Assembly: GCF_023716945.1 (NCBI RefSeq)
Contig: NZ_JAMQQF010000013.1
Span: forward strand, 1-40,564
Direction: 5' to 3'
Length of the DNA: 40,564 nucleotides
Origin: Frankia sp. AiPs1
GTDB taxonomy: Bacteria > Actinomycetota > Actinomycetes > Frankiales > Frankiaceae
The stretch's first letter is position 1, and every line of letters begins with the position of its first letter. Shown here one piece after another: positions 15,403 to 22,860 of the stretch. The position numbers and the translations under genes are program-made. The notes below the pieces were generated by a model that saw nothing but the letters and a program-made list of their open reading frames with translations, was not told the DNA's origin and did not search any database.

Positions 15403-15821
15403 CGGGGCGCCACCATGCTAAGCACCTTGGCGCGCGTTTCGTCGTCCATCGCTGCGAGAGCGCGAGCCATGTTGTCCGGGTCGCCAACGGCACGTGCCGA
15501 ACGGCAATTGATGTGATCCTCGCGGGTGACATGACCGAACACGCCCCACACGTCCGTGATCACAGGCTTGCCGCAGTGGTGGCACTCCATCGGATCGTTT
15601 GAAACCTGTTTCGCATCCCGTCCGGTGCTCCCGTCTTCAATCGCCCCGGCGTCACGATTCCATTTTCTCGCCATCCGCAGGCAATCGTTCTCGCCGGGCA
15701 GGTCAAGCCCCGGGAAAAGCTTCCGCCCGTTCTCCGTGGAGCCCAACTCAAAGACACGTGCGAGCGCCCGCGCATGGTTGGCACTGAGGTAAATCTTTCG
15801 AAGGTTCGTCGTGTTCGACAT
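15399..15821 (-). CDS. element protein with CxxC zinc-binding motif
   Basis: 140 residues from an ATG at 15821. The N-terminus (LRKIYLSANHARALARVFELG, then GENDCLRMARKWNRDAG) is helical and basic. A C-x-x-C with later His and Cys (MECHHCGKPVITDVWGVFGHVTREDHINC) looks like a treble-clef or HNH-like zinc knuckle, but no HNH catalytic H-N-H is complete. The tail DPDNMARALAAMDDETRAKVLSMV is helical. It lies 81 bp downstream of the capsid gene and is coupled by ATGA to the next gene. Function unknown. Confidence 0.6.
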   Translation of the reverse strand: MSNTTNLRKIYLSANHARALARVFELGSTENGRKLFPGLDLPGENDCLRMARKWNRDAGAIEDGSTGRDAKQVSNDPMECHHCGKPVITDVWGVFGHVTREDHINCRSARAVGDPDNMARALAAMDDETRAKVLSMVAPR

Positions 15822-15902
15822 TCGACATTCCCGTCTTGTGATGGAAAAGGGCGGGGCGCTGTGCACGCCCCGCCCGTCAAGCCTTGCTAACCGCAGCCGT
15901 GC

Positions 15903-17324
15903 CTAGGAGGTCTTATTGACCAGGACTCGGAAAGCGTTGGCGTTGATCACGCCAGCCCCGACACGCGACCACGCGAACAGACCGCGCTGCCCGGTCGGAC
16001 GCCGGTTCGACCCAAACAGATGCGGGACCGCCTCGATCTGCATTCCCGCACGCTGCGCCACGAGGTAGCCCTTGAAGTCGCCCACTGCCAGAATGGCACC
16101 GGCATTGGTGCCGGTCGGGAGGTCAGGCATATACTCATTTTCCGAAAATGCCCTAGAGAACAGCGTCGGGATGCCGCCCTGCGTCAGATCAACCGTGAAG
16201 TTGGGATCGGTCGTCCCGAGCTGCCGGATCGTGTTCTCCACGTCGGTCGAAGCCATAAAGGCACACCCGGGCGCCGCCCGGAAGCGCGCCGGCAACGCCT
16301 TCCACAGGGAGTAGACCGAGTTCGCTCCGAGAGTCCCCGCGGTGGGCACCACCAGGGGCGCCGGAGACGTACTCGCCACCAACTGCGCGATGAGCCCGTC
16401 AGGTTCGCCGCTGCCGTTCGTGCCGACCGTCAGCTTCTGAGCCAACAGCTCGTTGTAGCCCTCAGAGACCAGTTCGCCCATAGACCGAGCGAAATTCACC
16501 CAGTCCATTTCGACCTCGACGCTGAACGGGATGAACCCGTCCGCTCGACGGGCGATAATCTCAGGCTGGGCAATGGTCGGGCTGTTGTCGGTCGCTTCCG
16601 CCGCCTCGGCGTGGAACTGCCAGGACATGCCCGCGCTAGAAAGGCCGGTCCACCGGTCAGTGGTGATCGTCTCGACCCGGGCCAGATTGTAAATGCTGTT
16701 CGGCGAGCCCTGCGCCGTGAGAACGATGGTCGGGTCGATGATCCCGGGGACCGCATAGCCGCCGGTGCCAGGACCCCCAATGGCCAGCGCGCGAACCTCG
16801 CGGATAGCCGCCGCCTCCGCGGCAGTGAAAGCCGGGGCTGCGGGGTCAGCGGCAGCCCGCATGAACGCGGAGAGATACTCCGGCCGGGAACTCGCCAGAA
16901 TGTGGCGGCCCAGACGATCACCGTCGATGTCGTCCGTACGGGACTCCACGAGGCGCTCGACGTGCCCGCGGGCGTCGCCGTCGAGGTGGCGAGCGTCGCG
17001 GCTGTCGAGAACTCGCAGCACCCCATCGCGGACGGTCTGACGGGAAGCGTGACGGAGGTCGATGTCGTTCAGGCTGTCAGTGGTGCCCATCTTGATAACT
17101 CCGGGGTGTGCGGCGCGGCTACGGGTCAGGTTTTCGGAACGCTCAAAGGAACTCAGCTCTCTGTCCCGAAAATCAAGTTCGGCGTCGAGGGCTTCCCATA
17201 CCTGCTGCTGCCGCTCGTCGAGTGCCTGGTCCGTGGCCTCATCGTGGAGCGCCTGCATTGCCTCGGAGATTTCGCCGATGCGATTTCGTGTCTCCAAAGC
17301 CGTGCGGCTTGGAATGTATGACAT
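15903..17324 (-). CDS. HK97-fold phage major capsid protein
   Basis: 473 residues. The N-terminal 60 residues (TRNRIGEISEAMQALHDEATDQALDERQQQVWEALDAELDFRDREL) are a charged coiled coil like the delta domain of HK97 gp5. The core carries HK97-capsid features: ALAIGGPGTGGYAVPGIIDPTIVLTAQGSPNSIYNLARVETI (N-arm and E-loop region), VEVEMDWVNFARSMGELVSEGYNELLAQKLTVGTNGSGEPDGLI (spine helix, then G-x-G-x-x-x-P-x-G), and near the C-terminus VGDFKGYLVAQRAGMQIEAVPHLF. Length with the delta domain is normal. No protease gene is adjacent to process it. It is the only recognisable structural phage gene in the element. The ATG at 17324 is chosen because it begins just before the coiled coil; the Shine-Dalgarno is poor. 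Confidence 0.88.
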   Translation of the reverse strand: MSYIPSRTALETRNRIGEISEAMQALHDEATDQALDERQQQVWEALDAELDFRDRELSSFERSENLTRSRAAHPGVIKMGTTDSLNDIDLRHASRQTVRDGVLRVLDSRDARHLDGDARGHVERLVESRTDDIDGDRLGRHILASSRPEYLSAFMRAAADPAAPAFTAAEAAAIREVRALAIGGPGTGGYAVPGIIDPTIVLTAQGSPNSIYNLARVETITTDRWTGLSSAGMSWQFHAEAAEATDNSPTIAQPEIIARRADGFIPFSVEVEMDWVNFARSMGELVSEGYNELLAQKLTVGTNGSGEPDGLIAQLVASTSPAPLVVPTAGTLGANSVYSLWKALPARFRAAPGCAFMASTDVENTIRQLGTTDPNFTVDLTQGGIPTLFSRAFSENEYMPDLPTGTNAGAILAVGDFKGYLVAQRAGMQIEAVPHLFGSNRRPTGQRGLFAWSRVGAGVINANAFRVLVNKTS

Positions 17325-17548
17325 GGATGACCCATCGTCGTGGCGGTATGGCGCGCGAATGCGCCAAAGGGAAAACCGCACGAACGGCAGCGAACCGATG
17401 TGGAGCCCGTCCGAAATTCAAGGAATTCCGAGGGAGAGCATCGGGGGCCGGAAGGTTCGACGGGGTGTTACGGGGGTGGTGCGATACGGCCGGCACGAAC
17501 TCACACGATGATCAGTCGCGCGAGGGGTGGAAGGCCATGTGCCGCCAG

Positions 17549-17959
17549 TCAGGCGGCAGGGTTGTTGCGTGCTGTCCAGCGGCGCCGATTCTGCAAGCGG
17601 CGATCGTTCGCCACGATCTCCCAGTGGGTGCGCTGGACAGCATCCGGGCCGTAGTCGTCCGCATCGTCGCTGACGTGGCCACGAGCTCGGATGTTCAGGT
17701 TCCCCATCCGTCCGGGGACGGCAGGGAGGTTCGTGATGCGGCGTGGCCCTGCGGGCTCACCACCGGCCGCAGCCGCAGACCTGGGCACCGGCTGCGGCGG
17801 ACGCCAGGGGGACGACCGCGGCCCCCAATGGGTGTTCAGCCACTCCCGGGCCTGCGCGTGCCGCAGGGCTGCGGCGGGCGTTGGCGCGGCGAGTCCGAGC
17901 CGGGCGCGCTGTTCGGCGAGCTCGTCGCCCTGGCCGTCGTCATCCTCGGGCACGTGCAC
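17549..17959 (-). CDS. hypothetical element protein upstream of the capsid gene
   Basis: 136 residues if started at the GTG at 17959 (another GTG at 17953 follows a G5 run). The frame stays open back to 18067, but that part overlaps the previous gene. An acidic start (VPEDDDGQGDELAEQ) precedes a helical stretch (RARLGLAAPTPAAALRHAQAREWLNTHWG), a Pro/Arg/Ala linker and a basic C-terminus (THWEIVANDRRLQNRRRW). I do not recognise it. Its place before the capsid gene would suit a scaffold or DNA-binding role, but nothing in the sequence proves that. Confidence 0.5.
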   Translation of the reverse strand: MHVPEDDDGQGDELAEQRARLGLAAPTPAAALRHAQAREWLNTHWGPRSSPWRPPQPVPRSAAAAGGEPAGPRRITNLPAVPGRMGNLNIRARGHVSDDADDYGPDAVQRTHWEIVANDRRLQNRRRWTARNNPAA

Positions 17960-17972
17960 CCCCGTAAAACGA

Positions 17973-18140
17973 TCAGAGTTGGACGCGGCGCCGGTAGGGT
18001 CGCTCGGCGGCCCGCAAGACAGCGGCCGAGAAGCATCCGGCGGCGCGCAGACGTCCAAGGGCATCATCTACATAGGGCGGTTCGGCGAAGGCCGGAGAAT
18101 CCAGCTCAGGGCCCGCATCGGGGGTAGGGTTGTCGGTCAT
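17973..18140 (-). CDS. 55-residue element protein, coupled
   Basis: Starts at an ATG whose A is shared with the upstream stop (TGATG), strong evidence for coupled translation. The peptide has an acidic, Pro-rich start (TDNPTPDAGPELDSPAF) and a helical basic end (VDDALGRLRAAGCFSAAVLRAAERPYRRRVQL). No family recognised. Confidence 0.55.
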   Translation of the reverse strand: MTDNPTPDAGPELDSPAFAEPPYVDDALGRLRAAGCFSAAVLRAAERPYRRRVQL

Positions 18141-18367
18141 CACGCGGCTCGCCCCTGGCCGGTATCCGAATTCCCCGGAACGACCGTGAGCCGAGCTCGA
18201 CGTGCTGCTAGCCGACGCTCGCGACCGACCTTCAAACTGTGGGCGTACCGGCATCCTGCGCTACAGAACTCTCGCGGCCTTCCACTAGGGGCAGTGATGT
18301 CGACGGTCTCCCCGCAGTGGCGGCACGGGCGCGTCAGCGCACCATCTGCGCTCGGAGGTTCGGGCAT
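18140..18367 (-). CDS. 75-residue zinc-finger protein, first gene of the capsid operon
   Basis: ATG at 18367 with AAAGGA seven bases upstream, a strong site. The cysteines in PCRHCGETVDI and REFCSAGCRYAHS form a C-x-x-C ... C-x-x-x-C zinc finger like those found in small DNA-binding proteins of actinobacterial elements. A very basic helix (KVGRERRLAARRARL) follows. Its stop overlaps the next start by one base. The promoter should lie in 18368-18450. Confidence 0.62.
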   Translation of the reverse strand: MPEPPSADGALTRPCRHCGETVDITAPSGRPREFCSAGCRYAHSLKVGRERRLAARRARLTVVPGNSDTGQGRAA

Positions 18368-18449
18368 GGCCAGGTCCTTTCGTCGAGGTGTGGGGCATGG
18401 CGAATAGACCCGCCGGCCGGTGATCGCCGCGGGCTACGGATTGCGGGTG

Positions 18450-18482
18450 TGGGGATGGGGAAGGGGAAGGGGAAGGGGAAGG
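18450..18482. repeat. G-rich GGGGAA simple repeat
   Basis: Four to five tandem GGGGAA units follow GGGGATGGGG. The four or more G-runs could form a G-quadruplex on the + strand. It lies upstream of the leftward capsid operon and of the rightward HTH frame, in an otherwise gene-free stretch (18368-18569). Confidence 0.8.
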
Positions 18483-18569
18483 TTCCCGAAACTTTCGCTC
18501 TTACCTTAGATAACATGCCGCGCCGCCAATTTCGCGGCACGCAGCGATCACAACGTCTACACAAAAGTT

Positions 18570-19061
18570 CTGCGAAGGTCTCGCCTCTACTTTAATTATC
18601 TCCTAAGCCCATCAGGTGAACACATCCCCGATCTTGAATCGAGTACAGTCACGCAACAGACGCTCGCGGACACCTTCGGGGTATCACAGTTCACGATCTC
18701 CGAAGACCTCAAGGTTATAGGGACCTATAACCCGCCGAAGGGCAAGGGCAGGAAGGGCGGACGCCCGCGCGGACACGGGTCGGACGGCAAGAGCTCCGAC
18801 GCGAGCAAGGCCATTCCCGTACCCCTGGATACGCCTACAGCCGGCGAACTCGACTTCCCGGTCTATACCGGGGCTGGGTGGCGAGGAAAAGGCGCCCAGA
18901 TTGGAAGTGGGGGCGCCTCGGATCGGACCGATGCCCGAGCTACCCCGCTGTCGGTTCACCGACAGCGGGGAGCCCTGCCGGTTCCCTGCCGCTCCGGGCG
19001 GGAGACACTAGTGAGACACGGTCGGCTAGTGGAACGGGGGATGAATGATGGGAACCGATGA
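18570..19061 (+). pseudogene. HTH protein frame without a normal start codon
   Basis: The frame is open from 18510 to a stop at 19059-19061, yet has no ATG, GTG or TTG before the conserved region; CTG at 18570 is the first conceivable start. The peptide is convincingly protein-like: RRSRLYFNYLLSPSGEHIPD, then TVTQQTLADTFGVSQFTISEDLKVIGTY. The latter is a DeoR/sigma-like helix-turn-helix. A basic linker PPKGKGRKGGRPRG follows. From about 18890 the frame runs through a hairpin and loses protein character, so the natural end may also be damaged. Either it starts at CTG or a 5' frameshift has broken it. It overlaps the next gene by 17 bases. Confidence 0.45.
18943..18970 (+). terminator. 12-bp perfect hairpin
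   Basis: CCCCGCTGTCGG (18943-18954), loop TTCA, then CCGACAGCGGGG (18959-18970). No T-run follows. It is probably a transcription terminator after the HTH frame, or a stable structure upstream of the membrane-protein gene. Confidence 0.6.
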
Positions 19062-19788
19062 TCGGCCAGACGATGATGGTCCGGCGCCTAGCCCGAACCC
19101 TGACACCGGCGACACGGACCCGCCGGCACCCGACGACGAGGGCGAGCCCGGTCCAGGCAATGAAGGCGAGCCGCCAGACGAGGAATCGCCCGGCCGGCGG
19201 GGCGGACGGAGCACACTGGAACTGCTGACGGTTGGACTGACGGCCATCGCGTTCATCGTCGGATCAGTCTTCTCGTACCTTTCGGTGGTTGCATCGAAGG
19301 ATTCTGTCGTAGTCGCGCGAGAGGCTCTGGACGACTCCCGTCAAGCCGAAGACGCGGACACTCTAAAAGACTTGTCGCGGATCAGCTTTGATGTTCACCT
19401 GCAAGAAGGGCGTGAGGTTCTTGACGTCAGGAACCGATCATCGAGACCGTTTGGGCTCTACGAGATGTCCTACGTCTACAGTGACCCCCGATCTGGACTT
19501 CGTATGATGAATGCACACCTTGAAGGCATCCCTTCCGTATTGGCCCCCTGTAACGATGTGACCCTTTCCGCGGACGCCGAGTCCGGATTCTGGGTGGTTG
19601 AGAAGAGTCGAAAGTTTTCGGCTAGATTGCTAGAGGGGGTCGACTTTGCGGAGAGCGGAAGCTATGCGATAGGTGAATTCGGAGCGCAGCCGGTGAAGCG
19701 GATCTTCATCGGAATCCAGCCAAAAAATATTGATACGACGATCGTGGAATTCAGGCTCGATAGGAAAGCCGAGATCGAGAACTGCTAG
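19045..19788 (+). CDS. single-pass membrane cargo protein
   Basis: 247 residues with two ATGs in a row at 19045, after a GGGGG site. Residues 1-52 are Asp/Pro/Glu/Gly-rich and disordered (GTDDRPDDDGPAPSPNPDTG and on). A basic stretch (GRRGGRST) precedes one membrane segment, LELLTVGLTAIAFIVGSVFSYLSVV. The remaining 165 residues (DLSRISFDVHLQEGREVLDVRNRSSRPFGLYEMSYVY, LAPCNDVTLSADAESGFWVV, FIGIQPKN) look like a beta-rich domain. By the positive-inside rule this domain is outside. No family recognised. Codon use is markedly less GC-rich than the chromosomal genes, which fits recent transfer with the element. Confidence 0.72.
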   Translation: MMGTDDRPDDDGPAPSPNPDTGDTDPPAPDDEGEPGPGNEGEPPDEESPGRRGGRSTLELLTVGLTAIAFIVGSVFSYLSVVASKDSVVVAREALDDSRQAEDADTLKDLSRISFDVHLQEGREVLDVRNRSSRPFGLYEMSYVYSDPRSGLRMMNAHLEGIPSVLAPCNDVTLSADAESGFWVVEKSRKFSARLLEGVDFAESGSYAIGEFGAQPVKRIFIGIQPKNIDTTIVEFRLDRKAEIENC

Positions 19789-20424
19789 CCGCCGTCGTAC
19801 GGACGAGAGTAGCTGATAGCGGGAGTTCTGAAAATCAGCAACGGCACGACGAACGAGCGCAGGCCAGATCACCTCATGGCCGGAGTGAGTGAGGAGTCCA
19901 CGGCGAACCCCGAAGCGTTCATCAGCTTCGGGCAGGGTGAGCAGTGGCCGCGAGCTGCGGACGCTGCGACCTCGGGAACGTAACCACAGATCTGACCGGC
20001 TCCCCGGGCGGGAGCCTCTGACGACTTCGTAGGCGCTTCTGTGACCGCGTAGGCGCCATCGCCGTAGCGGGTCGGGTGGTTGGGTTACAGACCCGAACGG
20101 AAGCCCTCCGGATGGCCTCCGGACTTCCTTCGCCATGAACGACGAAGGGCGGCCCCCGATGGGACCGCCCGACTCGTACCTACCTCTGTCGCCCCCGCCT
20201 CCGGCCGATTGGGGGCTCTTCGTGCCGGCCGGTGCCGAGTCCGGCCGGTGTCGTTGTCGGGTGCAGCGCCTACCGGCCGATTGCTGCCCCCTTCCCCCAC
20301 CTCGCTCGCTCGCCGTGGCTCGCTTGCCGCTGTGGCTCGCTTCGCTCCGCCTACGCTCCCGTTCGCTCGCCTGTGGGCTCGCTCTTATATAGGGAACAAC
20401 TGCGTTCCTCGTGTTCTCGGTTGA
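19789..20424. other. gene-free stretch with hairpin and GCTCGC-type repeats
   Basis: No convincing gene on either strand. A hairpin (GGGCGG 20147-20152, CCGCCC 20165-20170) and another around 20100-20130 (CCTCCGGA repeated) are present. From 20289 to 20386 the DNA is a run of degenerate GCTCGCT/GCTTCGCTC words followed by an AT-rich TTATATAG (about 20384-20391). Such iterated, palindrome-poor words beside an AT-rich box could be a replication or partition site, or a regulatory region for the rightmost operon. That is inference only. Confidence 0.5.
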
Positions 20425-20925
20425 CTACGCTGCGCTAATCCATCTCTGTACGGTGGACGGGGGCACGCCCATCAACTTCCCGATGGTCTTGGCCGGGTAT
20501 CCCTCGTCCCGGTGCAGCCGCCGCGCCTCCTCCCGGTCGTTCTCGCAGTACAGCCGCGTCCGCGGCTTGCGGGCGAGCTTCGGAGCTACCTCCGCGGGCG
20601 GGTCGGTCAGGAGCCCGCGAGCCTTCATCCACGCCACCCGACGTTCAGCCTCCGGCCGGCACTCGTCGTGGAGCCACACCCCGCGGGCGGTCGGCGCCAA
20701 GCGGACGCGCTTGCTCGCCGGATCGTCACAGACGACACAGCGAGGGTCGGACAGCGGTACCGGTTCGTCGTCGCCGATCGGGTCGAAAAGCTGCTCACGG
20801 CTGGACTGGTACCGACTGCGCCGCTTCCACGATCGCAGAATCTCGCCGGTGTCGATGTCCACCACGCCCACCTCAACGCCCGTGAGACTCACGATCCGAA
20901 GTCGCGGACACTGTTTCGGGCTCAC
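20425..20925 (-). CDS. HTH protein with zinc-like CxxC, downstream of the integrase
   Basis: 166 residues from a GTG at 20925. A four-ligand pattern CVVCDDP and WLHDEC (C-x-x-C, H-x-x-C) sits at about residues 63-89. The C-terminus, REEARRLHRDEGYPAKTIGKLMGVPPSTVQRWI, is a helix-turn-helix of the resolvase/Hin type. The N-terminus (RLRIVSLTGVEVGVVDIDTGEILRSW) is beta-rich. It is the third gene of a probable leftward unit after the serine recombinase and a small protein, a place where recombination directionality factors or regulators of integration are often found. Its role is not proven. Confidence 0.65.
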   Translation of the reverse strand: MSPKQCPRLRIVSLTGVEVGVVDIDTGEILRSWKRRSRYQSSREQLFDPIGDDEPVPLSDPRCVVCDDPASKRVRLAPTARGVWLHDECRPEAERRVAWMKARGLLTDPPAEVAPKLARKPRTRLYCENDREEARRLHRDEGYPAKTIGKLMGVPPSTVQRWISAA

Positions 20926-20959
20926 TCGTCACCGCCCCGGCAGGACCCTCGCCCGCGAC

Positions 20960-21142
20960 TCACGCCGCCATCTCCTCGACATCAGCGGACGTGCGCGCGG
21001 CGATGGACACCAGGACATCGGCGGTCGAGCCAACCGCCGCGGCAAGCGCATCCACAATTTCAGCGTGGGTCGCCCGCGAGGGGATCGGCGCCTTGTCAAT
21101 CATCGCCGCAATCCAGGCCGCATCGGATTCATAGGAAGGCAA
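20960..21142 (-). CDS. small element protein, start uncertain
   Basis: At least 60 residues from a TTG at 21142 (GGGG eight bases upstream): PSYESDAAWIAAMIDKAPIPSRATHAEIVDALAAAVGSTADVLVSIAARTSADVEEMAA. The frame remains protein-like upstream (VVLLLVDDGAILLPSYE) but has no start codon there. A second frame begins at ATG 21198 with GGGAG upstream and encodes a hydrophobic 32-residue peptide (RRFVPVSFFCLLMTGLFFCL) overlapping it. So either TTG is the start or the two frames are linked by a slip. It is helical with no recognised family. Confidence 0.45.
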   Translation of the reverse strand: MPSYESDAAWIAAMIDKAPIPSRATHAEIVDALAAAVGSTADVLVSIAARTSADVEEMAA

Positions 21143-21321
21143 AAGAATAGCCCCGTCATCAACAAGCAGAAGAACGACACGGGAACAAAACGTCGCATGA
21201 CGAACGCTCCCACTATTGCCACCGAATCAATGCGGTGCGCCGTCGTTTTCTCGCCTGGACGGTAAGGCCGTCTCTTGATCCTAGCATGTCCCCGACGTGG
21301 CGATGGTCCGCCCCGGTCGTG

Positions 21322-22827
21322 TCACTCCTGATGTAGCCATCGGACGTCGAGCCGGTCACGGTATGGCGCCCGATCCTTCGGCGAGATACGCCGTAGATCC
21401 GAGGTGTTGGGGTCCGGGTACGCGGCGACGGTGTCCAGGATGGCAGACAGGACCCGCCTTCGGGCTTTGAGATCATCACTACCCCATGCGCGCACCGCGT
21501 CAGCGGGGTCGAGCTGCACTGTTGCCCTTGTCCCTGCTTCGATCTGCTGATCGATATCTGTGATGCGCGACTCAAGCTGTCTGGTAATCACCGTATGTGT
21601 ACGCGGCGAGATCTCTCCGGCTTCTAGCTGTGTATCTGCTCCGTCAAGATCCGCCAAAACGGTGAGGCGCTCTCTGCGCAAGTCTTCCACTGCCGACGCA
21701 CTATCGGACCGTGTCCAGGGGTGCCGCGCAAGGTATGCCGAGACAAGGTCCTCTAGAAGGGCTTCGAGTGGCGTAGCGGAAAAGGAGAACCAGAGATCAC
21801 AGTCACTGTAGTCGCTCCCCCGGCCAGCCTTGTGACGCCAGGACGAAAATTCGTCCTGCTCCCCACGCCGTGTAGTTCCACGGATGAACTTCCCGGCGCA
21901 TTTGTGACAAGATATGAACCCTGCCCACAGGTGGCGCACCCGGGTTCCCGTCGAGCGGTGACGCCCCGAAATGACGTCCAACGCTTTTACAGTCTTCCCC
22001 CATTCGTCGACGGTTAGGATAGGATCCATATTGGTCATCATCCGGCCGTCCGTCACCCACGCCCTAGTTGTTCCCCCCGTGGCGAATAGGCCGGCGATAC
22101 GCGGATGCCGAAGATAGCCCCGTAGCGTCGTCGGAACGATCGGCTTACCCTCGTTAGTGGTAATACCCTTGGCATGCAGGTCTCGACAGATCGCGTTGAC
22201 CGCGGTCCCCTTACGGACCTCCTCGGCGATGCGGCGGAGCTCCTGAGCCTCTTCCGGTACCACAAGCCAGCGAATCGACCATTTTGACCCGTTCCGACGG
22301 TACTCGGATCGCCATCCGAAGCCGACGGGGCCTCCCATATATTCGGCTCTTTCCTCCTTGCGGCGTCTCGCGGCACGTACGTTCTCTGACTTGAGATCGG
22401 AATCCCCGGTCGATTGCGCTACCGCGCTCCGCCAGTTGCCACAGTCCGCCGACCTGGTGAAGTCGTAGACGGTGCTCGTCTTCCCGTCGGTTGAGATCAG
22501 GCGGGCACCGGCTGCCTTCATGGCTTTCTCAAAGAGGTCACCCACGCCGACGTCCCGCGTGATGCGAGACTCCCGCCAGACCAGCACCGTGCGCACCTTG
22601 CCCGCGCGGATCGCGACCATGAGGGCATCGAACCCGGGCCGCTGGACACCCTCACGCCACGCCGACGCCCCGTTGTCCACGAAGCGCTCGACGATGGTCA
22701 ACTCATGGGCTGCGGCGTAGGTGTCCGTGATCGTGATCTGTTCGTCGATCCGCTCGCCGTCGACGTTGAGCTGACTCATCCGGGCATAGGTTGCGCTCTG
22801 TGACGGATCTGGGTATGGCGTGCTCAT
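21322..22827 (-). CDS. large serine recombinase (integrase of the element)
   Basis: 501 residues from ATG 22827. The resolvase domain is clear: ATYARMSQ, with the nucleophile S18 in Y-x-R-x-S; VERFVDNGASAWREGVQRPGFDALM (S/A-W...R-P-x-F region with active-site Arg); and VRTVLVWRESRITRD. The recombinase domain follows (PVGFGWRSEY, EEAQELRRIAEEVRKGTAVNAICRDLHAKGI, LRGYLRHPRIAGL). Next is a zinc-ribbon (FISCHKCAGKF ... SDCDLW) and a coiled coil (SAVEDLRRERLTVLADLDGADTQLEAG, TRQLESRITDIDQQIEAG) that normally controls attP x attB versus excision. Length is typical. Only three ribbon cysteines are obvious. Starting 29 bp inside the right junction and reading inward is the classic integrase position. 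It catalyses integration into the Sir2 gene. Confidence 0.95.
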   Translation of the reverse strand: MSTPYPDPSQSATYARMSQLNVDGERIDEQITITDTYAAAHELTIVERFVDNGASAWREGVQRPGFDALMVAIRAGKVRTVLVWRESRITRDVGVGDLFEKAMKAAGARLISTDGKTSTVYDFTRSADCGNWRSAVAQSTGDSDLKSENVRAARRRKEERAEYMGGPVGFGWRSEYRRNGSKWSIRWLVVPEEAQELRRIAEEVRKGTAVNAICRDLHAKGITTNEGKPIVPTTLRGYLRHPRIAGLFATGGTTRAWVTDGRMMTNMDPILTVDEWGKTVKALDVISGRHRSTGTRVRHLWAGFISCHKCAGKFIRGTTRRGEQDEFSSWRHKAGRGSDYSDCDLWFSFSATPLEALLEDLVSAYLARHPWTRSDSASAVEDLRRERLTVLADLDGADTQLEAGEISPRTHTVITRQLESRITDIDQQIEAGTRATVQLDPADAVRAWGSDDLKARRRVLSAILDTVAAYPDPNTSDLRRISPKDRAPYRDRLDVRWLHQE

Positions 22828-22837
22828 AGCGTCATAG

Positions 22838-22860
22838 GTTACTATGGCTGGCATGTCCAC
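22838..22860. other. attR: right junction of the integrated element
   Basis: GTTACTA (22838-22844) is the element-side arm, followed after 11 bases by the core TCCAC (22856-22860). Sir2 coding sequence then resumes with CACCTGCAG. Joined to the left junction, the element ends give an attP of about 42 bp with matching 7-bp arms around the core. The integrase start codon lies 11 bp inside the arm. Confidence 0.85.

Larger units (their letters stand above)
8727..22860. mobile_element. serine-integrase element (about 14.13 kb) in the Sir2 gene, phiRv1-like or satellite-like
   Basis: Boundaries come from three facts in the sequence. The two halves of one Sir2 gene flank it. A 5-bp direct repeat TCCAC stands at both junctions, 14,134 bp apart. 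Removing one repeat plus the insert restores the reading frame exactly. A large serine recombinase gene lies 29 bp inside the right end and reads inward. Gene content is phage-derived but minimal: HTH proteins, zinc-ribbon proteins and one HK97-type major capsid protein, with no terminase, portal, protease or tail gene that I can see. Cargo genes make up nearly half the element. Mycobacterium tuberculosis phiRv1 (serine integrase, about 10 kb, capsid genes) is the nearest analogue I know. No tRNA is involved. Confidence 0.9.

Noticed and set aside
16020-17321. 433-codon + strand frame opposite the capsid gene
   Set aside because: Arg-rich shadow of the HK97 capsid gene with no recognisable domain.
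18334-18564. Minus-strand frame with FPFPFPFP repeats
   Set aside because: The repeats come from the GGGGAA simple repeat; it overlaps the ribosome-binding region of the zinc-finger gene.
19630-20136. 168-codon minus-strand frame after the membrane protein
   Set aside because: Its second half is antisense to the membrane protein gene, the rest is Arg/Ser-rich, with no ribosome-binding site or motif.
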